Assembly: GCA_963681505.1 (NCBI GenBank) | Contig: OY811989.1 | Span: 5,163,335 to 5,227,334 of the forward strand | DNA: 64,000 nucleotides | Direction of reading: 5' to 3' | Origin: Eunapius fragilis | Lineage: Eukaryota; Porifera; Demospongiae; Spongillida; Spongillidae | Shown: positions 44,683 to 56,198 of the stretch, piece after piece | Layout of the letters: every line of letters starts with the position of its first letter | Numbering within the stretch: the stretch's first letter is position 1 | The notes under the pieces: model-generated | The model's input: the letters and a program-made list of their open reading frames with translations, nothing else | Database searches by the model: none | Told to the model about the DNA's origin: nothing | Translations under genes and position numbers: made by a program

Positions 44683-46100
44683 AGTGGTAGTGGGATTGGT
44701 AGTGGAAGTGGTAGTGGGATTGGTAGTGGGATTGGTAGTGGTAGTGGTAGTGGTAGTGGGATTGGTAGTGGGATTGGTAGTGGGATTGGTAGCGGTAGTG
44801 GGATTGGTAGTGGGATTGGTAGTGGGATTGGTAGTGGAAGTGGTAGTGGTAGAGGGATTGGTAGTGGGATTGGTAGTGGGATTGGTAGTGGGATTGGTAG
44901 TGGAAATTGAAGTGTTAGTGGGATTGGTAGGGGAATTGGTAGTGGTTGTGGTAGTGGGATTGGTAGTGGTAGTGGTAGTGGGATTGGTAGTGTTAGTGGG
45001 ATTGGTAGTGGGATTGGTAGTGGGATTGGTAGTGGGATTGGTAGTGGGATTGGTAGTGGTAGTGGTAGTGGGATTGGTAGTGGTAGTGGTAGAGGTAGTG
45101 GGATTGGTAGTGGGATCGGTAGTGTTGGTGGTAGTGGTAGTGGGATTGGTAGTGGGATTGGTAGTGGGATTGGTAGTGGTAGTGGTAGTGGGATTGGTAG
45201 TGGTAGTGGTAGAGGTAGTGGGATTGGTAGTGGGATAGGTTGTGGTAGTGGTAGTGGTAGTGGGATTGGTAGTGGGATTCGTACTGGGATTGGTAGTGGG
45301 ATTGGTAGTGGGATTGGTAGTGGGATTGGTAGTGGTAGTGGGATTGGTAGTGGGATTGGTAGTGGTACTGGTAGTGGGATTGGTAGTGGTAGTGGTAGAG
45401 GTAGTGGGATTGGTAGTGGGATTGGTAGTGGTAGTGGTAGTGGTAGTGGGATTGGTAGTGGGATTGGTAATGGGATTGGTAGTGGGATTGGTAGTGGTAG
45501 TGGTAGTGGGATTGGTAGTGGTAGTGGTAGATGTAGTGGGATTGGTAGTGGGATAGGTAGTGGTAGTGGTAGTGGGATTGGTAGTGGGATTGGTAGTGGG
45601 ATTGGTAGTGGGAGTGGTAGTGGTAATTGTAGTGGTAGTGGGATCGGTAGTGGAATTTGTAGTGGTAGTGGTAGTCGGAATGGTAGTGGTAGCGGTAGTG
45701 GGATTGGTAGTGGTAGTGGTAGTGGTAGTGGGATTGTTAGTGGGATTGGTAGTGGGATTGGTAGTGGGATTGGTAGTGGAAATTGTAGTGGTAGTGGGAT
45801 TGGTAGGGGAATTGGTAGTGGGAGTGGTAGTGGGATTGGTAATGGTAGTGGTAGTGGGATTGGTAGTGGGATTGGTAGTGGTAGTGGTCATGGGATTGGT
45901 AGTGGGATTGGTAGTGGTAATTATAGTAGTAGTGGGATTAGTAGTGGGATTGGTAGTGGTAGTGGTAGTGGTATTGGAAGTGGTAGTGGTAGTGGAATTG
46001 GCCGCGGTATTGGTAGTGGGATTGGTAGTGGGATTGGTTGTGGTAGTGGTATTGGTAGTGGGATTGGTAGTGGGATTGGTAGTGGTAATTGAAGTGGGAT
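44683..46100 (+). repeat. Family E hexamer array E7
   Basis: 1418 bp. The - strand reads without stops for 434 codons (Thr/Asn/Pro repeats) because the hexamer has no stop in that frame; this is not evidence of a gene. Confidence 0.93.
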
Positions 46101-46583
46101 TGCGGGATCAATCTGTAACAATTCAGCGCAATTCGTCGCGCTGCGACGGATTGGTGCACTTTTGCGGGATCAATCTGTAACAATATGGCGCAATTCGGCG
46201 CGCTGCGACGGATTGCAGCACTTTCGCGGAACCATTCGGTAACAATTCGGCGAGCTATTACGGATTGCTGCACTATCGCTGGATCAATGTGCAACAATTC
46301 GCGGCAATTCGGCGCGCTGAGACAGATTGCTTCACTATGGCGGGATCAATCTGCAACAATTCGGCGCAATTCGGTGCGCTGAGACGGATTTCTGCACTTT
46401 CGCAGGATCAATCTGCAATATGTTATTCGGCACAATTCGGCGCGCTGCGACCGATTGCTGCACTTTCATTGGTTCAATCTGCATAATTTCAGCACAATTC
46501 GGCGCACTGCGACGGATTCCTGCACTTTCGCAGGATCAATCTGTAACAATTCGGGGTAATTCAGCACGCCGAGACCGACTGCT
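46101..46583 (+). repeat. Family A spacer 7 (full, eight monomers)
   Basis: All eight types in order, with CGTCGCGCTGCG in type 1 and ATTGGTTCAATCTGCATAAT in type 7. Confidence 0.88.
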
Positions 46584-47319
46584 TAGTGGTAGTGGGATTG
46601 GTAGTGGGATTGGTAGTGGGATTGGTATTGGGATTGGTAGTGGAAATTGAAGTGTTAGTGGGATTGGTAGGGGAATTGGTAGTGGTAGTGGTAGTGGGAT
46701 TGGTAGTGGTAGTGGTAGTGGGATTGGTAGTGGGATTGGTTGTGGTAGTGGTAGTGGTAGTGGGATTGGTAGTGGGATTGGTAGTGGAATTGGTAGTGGT
46801 AGTGGGATTGGTAGTGGGATTGATAGTGGGATTGGTTGTGGGATTGGTAGTGGTAGTGGTAGTGGGATTGGTAGTGGGATTGGTTGTAGTATTGGTAGTG
46901 GTAGTGGGATTGGTAGTGGGATTGGTAGTGGGATTGGTAGTGGGATTGGTAGTGGTAGTGGTAGTTGGATTGGTAGTGGTAGTGGTAGAGGTAGTGGGAT
47001 TGGTAGTGGGATTGGTAGTGGTAGTGGTATTCGGATTGGTAGTGGTAGTGGTAGTGGGATTGGTAGTGGTAGTGGTAGTGGTAGTGGGATTGTTAGTGGG
47101 ATTGGTAGTGGGATTGGTAGTGGGATTGGTAGTGGAAATTGTAGTGGTAGTGGGAATGGTAGGGAAATTGGTTGTGGTAGTGGTAGTGGGATTGGTAGTG
47201 GTAGTGGTAGTGGAATTGGCCGCGGTATTGGTAGTGGGATTGGTAGTGGGATTGGTTGTGGTAGTGGAATTGGTAGTGGGATTGGTAGTGGGATTGGTAG
47301 TGGTAATTGAAGTGGGATT
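46584..47319 (+). repeat. Family E hexamer array E8
   Basis: 736 bp. From about 46658 onward it is repeated 1326 bp downstream in array E9. Confidence 0.92.
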
Positions 47320-47802
47320 GCGGGATTAATCTGTATCAATTCAGCGCAATTCCTCGTGCTGCGACGGATTGGTGCACTTTTGCGGGATCAATCTGTAACA
47401 ATTTGGCGCAATTCTGCGCTCTGCGACGGATTGCAGCACTTTCGCGGAACCAATCGGTAACAATTCGGCGAGCTACTACGAATTGCTGCACTATCGGCGG
47501 ATCAATCTGCAACAATTCGCGGCAATTCGGGGCGATGAGACAGATTGCTTCAGTATGGCGGGATCAATCTGCAATAATTCGGCGCAATTCGGCGCGCAGA
47601 GACGGATTGCTGCACTTTCGCAGGATCAATCTGCAATATGTTATTCGGTACAATTCGGCGCGCTGCGATTGATTGCTGAACTTTCTTTGGTTCAATCGGC
47701 AAAAATTCAGCACAATTCGGCGCGCTGCGACAGATTCCTGCACTTTCGCAGGATCAATCTGTAACAATTCGGGGTAATTCGGCACGCCGAGACCGATTGC
47801 TT
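47320..47802 (+). repeat. Family A spacer 8 (full)
   Basis: All eight types. It appears identical to spacer 9 (offset 1326), including shared rare variants such as GCGGGATTAATCTGTATC and CCTCGTGCTGCG. Confidence 0.88.
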
Positions 47803-48645
47803 AGTGGCAGTGGGATTGGAAGTGGTAGTGGTAGTGGGATTGGTAGTGGGATTGGTAGTGGTAGTGGTAGTGGTAGTGGCATTGGTAGTGGGATTGGTAG
47901 TGGGATTGGTAGTGGTAGTGGGATTGGTAGTGGGATTGGTAGTGGGATTGGTAGTGGGATTGGTAGTGGAAATTGTAGTGGTAGTGGGATTGGTAGGGGA
48001 ATTGGTAGTGGTAGTGGTAGTGGGATTGGTAGTGGTAGTGGTAGTGGGATTGGTAGTGGGATTGGTTGTGGTAGTGGTAGTGGTAGTGGGATTGGTAGTG
48101 GGATTGGTAGTGGAATTGGTAGTGGTAGTGGGATTGGTAGTGGGATTGATAGTGGGATTGGTTGTGGGATTGGTAGTGGTAGTGGTAGTGGGATTGGTAG
48201 TGGGATTGGTTGTAGTATTGGTAGTGGTAGTGGGATTGGTAGTGGGATTGGTAGTGGGATTGGTAGTGGGATTGGTAGTGGTAGTGGTAGTTGGATTGGT
48301 AGTGGTAGTGGTAGAGGTAGTGGGATTGGTAGTGGGATTGGTAGTGGTAGTGGTATTCGGATTGGTAGTGGTAGTGGTAGTGGGATTGGTAGTGGTAGTG
48401 GTAGTGGTAGTGGGATTGTTAGTGGGATTGGTAGTGGGATTGGTAGTGGGATTGGTAGTGGAAATTGTAGTGGTAGTGGGAATGGTAGGGAAATTGGTTG
48501 TGGTAGTGGTAGTGGGATTGGTAGTGGTAGTGGTAGTGGAATTGGCCGCGGTATTGGTAGTGGGATTGGTAGTGGGATTGGTTGTGGTAGTGGAATTGGT
48601 AGTGGGATTGGTAGTGGGATTGGTAGTGGTAATTGAAGTGGGATT
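47803..48645 (+). repeat. Family E hexamer array E9
   Basis: 843 bp. The left part (to about 47984) matches the start of E10 and the right part matches E8, as expected for a junction in a 1326-bp tandem duplication. Confidence 0.92.
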
Positions 48646-49128
48646 GCGGGATTAATCTGTATCAATTCAGCGCAATTCCTCGTGCTGCGACGGATTGGTG
48701 CACTTTTGCGGGATCAATCTGTAACAATTTGGCGCAATTCTGCGCTCTGCGACGGATTGCAGCACTTTCGCGGAACCAATCGGTAACAATTCGGCGAGCT
48801 ACTACGAATTGCTGCACTATCGGCGGATCAATCTGCAACAATTCGCGGCAATTCGGGGCGATGAGACAGATTGCTTCAGTATGGCGGGATCAATCTGCAA
48901 TAATTCGGCGCAATTCGGCGCGCAGAGACGGATTGCTGCACTTTCGCAGGATCAATCTGCAATATGTTATTCGGTACAATTCGGCGCGCTGCGATTGATT
49001 GCTGAACTTTCTTTGGTTCAATCGGCAAAAATTCAGCACAATTCGGCGCGCTGCGACAGATTCCTGCACTTTCGCAGGATCAATCTGTAACAATTCGGGG
49101 TAATTCGGCACGCCGAGACCGATTGCTT
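48646..49128 (+). repeat. Family A spacer 9 (full, copy of spacer 8)
   Basis: The second member of the 1326-bp duplication; I see no difference from spacer 8. Confidence 0.88.
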
Positions 49129-49592
49129 AGTGGCAGTGGGATTGGAAGTGGTAGTGGTAGTGGGATTGGTAGTGGGATTGGTAGTGGTAGTGGTAGTGGT
49201 AGTGGCATTGGTAGTGGGATTGGTAGTGGGATTGGTAGTGGTAGTGGGATTGGTAGTGGGATTGGTAGTGGGATTGGTAGTGGGATTGGTAGTGGAAATT
49301 GTAGTGGTAGTGGGATTGGTAGGGGAATTGGTAGTGGTAGTGGTAGTGGGATTGGTAGTGGGATTGATAGTGGTAGTGGTAATGTGATTGGTAGTGGGTT
49401 TGGTAATGGTAATTATAGTGGTAGTGGGATTAGTAGTGGGATTGGTAGTGGTTGTGGTAGTAGTATTGGAAGTGGTAGTGGTAGTGGAATGGCCGCGGTA
49501 TTGGTAGTGGGATTGGTAGTGGGATTGGTTGTGGTAGTGGTATTGGGAGTTGGATTGGTAGTGGGATTTGTAGTGGTAATTGAAGTGGGATT
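49129..49592 (+). repeat. Family E hexamer array E10
   Basis: 464 bp. The end cassette has lost bases (GGAATGGCCGCGG, about 49486), which shifts the hexamer phase. Confidence 0.92.
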
Positions 49593-49828
49593 GCGGGATC
49601 AATCTGTAACAATTCAGCGCTATTCGGCGCGCTGCGACGGATTGGTGCACTTTTGCGGGATCTATCTGCAATATGTTATTCGGCACAATTCGGCGCACTG
49701 CGACCGATTTCCTTGGTTCAATCTGCAAAAATTCAGTACAATTCGGGGCGCTGCAACGTATTACTGCACTTTTGCAGGATCAATCTGTAACAGTTCATAG
49801 CAATTCGGCGCGCCGAGAACGATTGCTT
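49593..49828 (+). repeat. Family A spacer 10 (monomers 1-6-7-8)
   Basis: A 236-bp spacer. A short deletion joins types 6 and 7 (CGACCGATTTCCTTGG), and type 8 carries GTTCATAGCAATTCGG, a variant shared with spacer 11. Confidence 0.85.
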
Positions 49829-52800
49829 AGTGGTAGTGGGATTGGTAGTGGTAGTGGTAGTGGGATTGGTAGTGTGATTGGTAGTGGGATTGGTAGTGGG
49901 ATTGGTAGTGGAAATTGTAGTGGTAGTGGGATTGGTAGGGGAATTGGTAGTGGTAGTGGTAGTGGGATTGGTAGTGGTAGTGGTAGTGGGATTGGTAGTG
50001 GGATCGGTAGTGGTAGTGGTAGTGGTAGTGGGATTGGTAGTGGTAGTGGTAGTGGTAGTGGGATTGGTAGTGGGATTGGTAGTGGGATTGGTAGTGGGAT
50101 TGGTAGTGGGATTGGTAGTGGGATTGGTACTGGTAGTGGTAGTGGGATTGGTAGTGGTAGTGGTAGAGGTAGTGGGATTGGTAGTGGGATCGGTAGTGGT
50201 AGTGGTAGTGGTAGTGGGATTGGTAGTGGGATTGGTAGTGGATATTGAAGTGTTAGTGGGATTGGTAGGGGAATTGGTAGTGGTAGTGGTAGTGGGATTG
50301 GTAGTGGTAGTTGTAGTGGGATTGGAAGTGGGATTGGTAGTGGTAGTGGTAGTGGGATCGGTAGTGGGATTGGTAGTGGGATTGGTAGTGGTAGTGGGAT
50401 TGGTAGTGGGATTGGTAGAGGGATTGGTAGTGGGATTGGTAGTGGTAGTGGTAGTGGAAGTGGGATTGGTAGTGGGATTGGTAGTGTGATTGGTAGTGGG
50501 ATTGGTAGTGGTAGTGGTAGTGGTAGTGGTAGAGGGATTGGTAGTGGAAATGGTAGTGGTAGTGGTAGTGGAAGTGGGATTGGTAGTTGGATTGGTAGTG
50601 GGTTTGTAGTGGTAGTGGGATTGGTAGTGGGATTGGTAGTGGGATTGGTAGTGGGATTGGTAGTGGTAGTGGTAGTGGTAGTGGGATTGGTATTGGGATT
50701 GGTAGTGGGATTGGTAGTGGTATTGGTAGTGGAAATAGAAGTGTTAGTGGGATTGGTAGGGGAATTGGTAGTGGTAGTGGTAGTGGGATTGGTAGTGGTA
50801 GTGGTAGTGGGATTGGTAGTGGGATTGGTAGTGGTAGTGGTAGTGGGATTGGTAGTGGAATTGGTAGTGGGATTGGTAGTGGTAGAGGGATTGGTAGTGG
50901 GATTGGTAGTGGGATTCGTAGTGGTAGTGGTAGTGGGATTGGTAGTGGTAGTGGTAGAGGTAGTGGGATTGGTAGTGGGATTGGTAGTGGAAGTGGTAGT
51001 GGTAGTGGGATTGGTAGTGTGATTGGTAGTGGGATTGGTAGTGGGATTGGTAGTGGAAATTGAAGTGTTAGTGGGATTGGTAGGGGAATTGGTAGTGGTA
51101 GTGGTAGTGGGATTGGTAGTGGTAGTGGTAGTGGGATTGGTAGTGGGATTGGTACTGGGATTGGTAGTGGGATTGGTAGAGGGATTGGTAGTGGGATTGG
51201 TAGTGGTAGTGGGATTGGTAGTGGGAGAGGTAGTGGGATTGGTAGTGGGATTGGTAGTGATACTGGTAGTGGGATTGGTAGTGGTAGTGGTAGAGGTAGT
51301 GGGATTGGTAGTGGGATTGGTAGTGGTAGTGGTAGTGGTAGTGGGATTGGTAGTGGGATTGGTAGTGGGATAGGTAGTGGTAGTGGTAGTGGGATTGGTA
51401 GTGGTAGTGGTAGAGGTAGTGGGATTGGTAGTGGGATAAGTAGTGGCAGTGGTAGTGGTAGTGGGATTGGTAGTGGGATTGGTAGTGGGATTGGTAGTGG
51501 GATTGGTAGTGGTAATTGTAGTGGTAGTGGGATCGGTATTGGGATTTGTAGTGGTAGTGGTAGTGGAATTAGTAGTGGTAGTGGTAGTGGTAGTGGGATT
51601 GGTAGTGGGATTGGTAGTGGGATTGGTAGTGGGATTGGTAGTGGGATTGGTAGTGGGATTGGTAGTGGTAGTGGTAGTGGGATTGGTAGTGGTAGTGGTA
51701 GAGGTAGTGGGATTGGTAGTGGGATCGGTAGTTGTAGTGGTAGTGGTAGTGGGATTGGTAGTGGGATTGGTAGTGGAAATTGAAGTGTTAGTGGGATTGG
51801 TAGGGGAATTGGTAGTGGTAGTGGTAGTGGGATTGGTAGTGGTAGTTGTAGTGGGATTGGAAGTGGGATTGGTAGTGGTAGTGGTAGTGGGATCGGCAGT
51901 GGGATTCGTAGTGGGATTGGTAGTGGGATTGGTAGTGGTAGTGGTATTGGTAGTTAGATTGGTAGTGGGCTTGGTAGTGGGATTGGCAGTGGTAGTGGGA
52001 TTGGTAGTGGGATTGGTAGTGGGATTGGTAGTGGGATTGGTAGTGGTAGTGGTAGTGGTAGTGGTAGAGGGATTGGTAGTGGAATTGGTAGTGGTAGTGG
52101 TAGTGGTAGTGGGATTGGTAATGGGATTGGTAGTGGGATTGGTAGTGGTAGTGGGATTGGTAGTGGGATTGGTAGTGGGATTGGTAGTGGGATTGGTAGT
52201 GGTAGTCGTAGTGGTAGTGGGATTGGTAGTGGGATTGGTAGTGGGATTGGTAGTGGGATTGGTAGCGAAAATTGAAGTGTTAGTGGGATTGGGAGGGGAA
52301 TTGGTAGTGGTAGTGGTAGTGGGATTGGTAGTGGTAGTGGTAGTGTGATTGGTAGTGGGATTGGTAGTGGTAGTGGTAGAGGTAGTGGGATTGGTAGTGG
52401 GATAGGTAGTGGTAGTGGTAGTGGTAGTGGGATTGGTAGTGGGATTGGTAGTGGGATTGGTAGTGGGATTGGTAGTGGTAATTGTAGTGGTAGTGGGATC
52501 GGTAGTGGGATTTGTAGTGGTAGTGGTAGTGGGATTGGTAGTGGTAGTGGTAGTGGGATTGGTAGTGGTAGTGGTAGTGGTAGTGGGATTGTTAGTGGGA
52601 TTGGTAGTGGGATTGGTAGTGGGATTGGTAGTGGAAATTGTAGTGGTAGTGCGATTGGTAGGGGAATTGGTAATGGTAGTGGTAGTGGGATTGGTAGTGG
52701 TACTGGTAGTGGGATCGGTAGTGGGATTGGTAGTGGTAGTGGTAATGGGATTGGTAATGGGATTGGTAGTGGTAATTATAGTGGTAGTGGGATTAGTAGT

Positions 52801-52944
52801 GGGATTGGTAGTGGTAGTGGTAGTGGTATTGGAAGTGGTAGTGGTAGTGGAATTGGCCGCGGTATTGGTAGTGGGATTGGTAGTGGGATTGGTTGTGGTA
52901 GTGGTATTGGTAGTGGGATTGGTCGTGGTAATTGAAGTTGGATT
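49829..52944 (+). repeat. Family E hexamer array E11
   Basis: 3116 bp. Much of it (about 50.4 to 52.9 kb) is matched at offsets 7388 to 7617 in array E13. It contains several GGAAATTGAAGTGTTAGTGG interruptions that subdivide it into a few hundred bp each. Confidence 0.93.
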
Positions 52945-53417
52945 GCGGGATCAATCTGTAACAATTCAGCGCAATTCGGCGCGCAGCGACGGATTGGTGC
53001 ACATTTGCGGGATCAATCTGTAACAATTTGGCGCAATTCGGCGCGCTGCGACGGATTGCAGCACTTTCGCGGTACCAATCGGTAACAATTCGGTGAGCTA
53101 CTACGGATTGCTGCACTATCGCCGGATCAAACTGCAACAATTCGCGGCAATTCGGCGCGCTGACACAGATTGCTTCACTATGGCGGGATCAATCTGCAAC
53201 AATTCGCGCAATTTGGCGCGCTGAGACGGATTGCTGCACTTTCGCAGGATCTATCTGCAGTATGTTATGCGGCACAAATCGGCGCACTGCGACCGATTTC
53301 TTTGTTTCAATCTGCAAAAATTCAGCACAATTCGGCGCGCTGCGACGGATTCCTGCACTTTCGCAGGATCAATCTTTAACAGTTCATAGCATTTCGGCGC
53401 GCCGAGACCGATTGCTT
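52945..53417 (+). repeat. Family A spacer 11 (full, with 6/7 deletion)
   Basis: All eight types, but with about ten bases missing between types 6 and 7 (CGACCGATTTCTTTG) and the GTTCATAGCA variant in type 8, linking it to spacer 10. Confidence 0.87.
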
Positions 53418-55714
53418 AGTGGTAGTAAGATTGGTAGTGGTAGTGGTAGTGGGATTGGTAGTGTGATTGGTAGTGGGATTGGTAGTGGGATTGGTAGTGG
53501 AAATTGTAGTGGTAGTGGGATTGGTAGGGGAATTGGTAGTGGTAGTGGTAGTGGGATTGGTAGTGGTAGTGGTAGTGGGATTGGTAGTGGGATCGGTAGT
53601 GGTAGTGGTAGTGGTAGAGGGATTGGTAGTTGTAGTGGTAGTGGTAGTGTGATTGGTAGAGGGATTAGTAGTGGGATTGGTAGTGGGATTGGTAGTGGGA
53701 TTGGTAGTGGGATTGGTAGGGGTAGTGTTAGTGGGATTGGTAGTGGTAGTGGTAGAGGTAGTGGGATTGGTAGTGGGATTGGTAGTGGAAATTGAAGTGT
53801 TAGTGCGATTGGTAGGGGAATTGGTAGTGTTAGTGGTAGTGGGATTGGTAGTGGTAGTGGGATTGGAAGTGGGATTGGTAGTGGTAGTGGTAGTGGGATC
53901 GGTAGTGGGATTGGTAGTGGGATTGGTAGTGGTAGTGGGATTGGTAGTGGGATTGGTAGTGGGATTGGTAGTGGGTTTGGTAGTGGTAGTGGTAGTGGGA
54001 TTGGTAGTGGTAGTGGTAGAGGTAGTGGGATTGGTAGTGGAATTGGTAGTGGTAGTGGTAGTGGTAGTGGGATTGGTAGTGGGATTGGTAGTGGGATTGG
54101 TAGTGGTAGTGGGATTGGTAGTGGGATTGGTAGTGGGATTGGTAGTGGGATTGGTAGTGGTAGTCGTAGTGGTAGTGGGATTGGTAGTGGGATTGGTAGT
54201 GGGATTGGTAGTGGGATTGGTAGAGGAAATTGTAGTGGTAGTGCGATTGTTAGGGGAATTGGTAATGGTAGTGGTAGTGGGATTGGTAGTGGTAGTGGTA
54301 GTGGGATCGGTAGTGGGATTGGTAGTGGTAGTGGCATTGGGATTGGTAGTGGGATTGGTAGTGGTAATTATAGTGGTAGTGGGATTAGTAGTGGGATTGG
54401 TATTGGTAGTGGAGTGGTATTGGAAGTGGTAGTGGTAGTGGAATTGGCCGCGGTATTGGTAGTGGGATTGGTAGTGTGATTGGTAGTGGGATTGGTAGTG
54501 GGATTGGTAGTGGAAATTGTAGTGGTAGTGGGATCGGTAGTGGGATTTGTAGTGGTAGTGGTAGTGGGATTGGTAGTGGTAGTGGTAGTGGTAGTGGGAT
54601 TGGTAGTGGGATTGGTAGTGGGATTGGTAGTGGGATTGGTAGTGGGATTGGTAGTGGGATTGGTAGTGGGATTGGTACTGGGATTGGTAGTGGGACTGGA
54701 AGTCGGATTGGTAGTGGGATTGGTTGTGGTAATGGGATTGGTAGTGGGATTGGTAGTGGGATTGGTAGTGGTACTGGTAGTGGGATTGGTAGTGGTAGTG
54801 GTAGTGGTAGTGGGATTGTAGTGGGATTGGTAGTGGGATTGGTAGTGGGATTGGTAGTGGTAGTGGTAGTGGGATTGGTAATGGTAGTGGTAGAGGTAGT
54901 GGGATTGGTAATGGGATAGGTAGTGGTAGTGGTAGTGGTAGTGGGATTGGTAGTGGGATTGGTAGTGGGATTGGTAGTGGGATTGGTAGTGGTAATTGTA
55001 GTGGTAGTGGGATCGGTAGTGGGATTTGTAGTGGTAGTGGTAGTGGGATTGGTAGTGGTAGTGGTAGTGGTAGTGGGATTGGTAGTGGGATTGGTAGTGG
55101 GATTGGTAGTGGTAGTGGGATTGGTAGTGGGATTGGTAGTGGGATTGGTATTGGGTTTGGTAGTGGTAGTGGTAGTGGGATTGGTAGTGGTAGTGGTAGA
55201 GGTAGTGGGATTGGTAGTGGAATTGGTAGTGGTAGTGGTAGTGGTAGTGGGATTGGTAGTGGGATTGGTAGTGGGATTGGTAGTGGTAGTGGGATTGGTA
55301 GTGGGATTGGTAGTGGGATTGGTAGTGGGATTGGTAGTGGTAGTCGTAGTGGTAGTGGGATTGGTAGTGGGATTGGTAGTGGGATTGGTAGTGGGATTGG
55401 TAGAGGAAATTGTAGTGGTAGTGCGATTGGTAGGGGAATTGGTAATGGTAGTGGTAGTGGGATTGGTAGTGGTAGTGGTAGTGGGATCGGTAGTGGGATT
55501 GGTAGTGGTAGTGGCAATGGGATTGGTAGTGGGATTGGTAGTGGTAATTATAGTGGTAGTGGGATTAGTAGTGGGATTGGTATTGGTAGTGGAGTGGTAT
55601 TGGAAGTGGTAGTGGTAGTGGAATTGGCCGCGGTATTGGTAGTGGGATTGGTAGTGGGATAGGTTGTGGTAGTGGTATTGGTAGTGGGATTGGTAGTGGT
55701 AATTGAAGTTGGAT
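53418..55714 (+). repeat. Family E hexamer array E12
   Basis: 2297 bp with an internal duplication of 1180 bp: the GGAATTGGCCGCGG cassette occurs at 54440 and 55620. Internal cassette copies show that spacer loss has fused arrays. The 713-codon - strand frame is repeat read-through. Confidence 0.93.
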
Positions 55715-56198
55715 TGCGGGATCAATCTGTAACAATTCAGCGCAATTCGGCGCGCAGCGACGGATTGGTGCACATTTGCGGGATCAATCTGTAACAATTT
55801 GGCGCAATTCGGCGCGCTGCGACGGATTGCAGCACTTTCGCGGAACCAATCGGTAGCAATTCGGCGAGCTACTTCGGATTGCTGCACTATCGCCGGATCA
55901 ATCTGCAACAATTCGCGGCAATTCGGCGCGCTGAGACAGATTGCTTCACTATGGCGGGATCAATCTGCAACAATTCGGCGCAATTCGGTGCGCTGAGACG
56001 GATTGCTGCACTATCGCAGGATCAATCTGCAATATGTTATTCTGCACAATTCGGCGCGCTGCGACCGATTGCTGCACCTTTTTTGGTTCATTCTGCAAAA
56101 ATTCATCACATTTCGGCGCGCTGCGACTTATTCCTGCACTTTCGCAGGATCAATCTGTAACAATTCGGGGTAATTCGGCACGCCGAGACCGATTGCTT
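55715..56198 (+). repeat. Family A spacer 12 (full)
   Basis: All eight types. Type 7 is more diverged (CCTTTTTTGGTTCATTC, CATCACATTTCGG). Confidence 0.87.
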
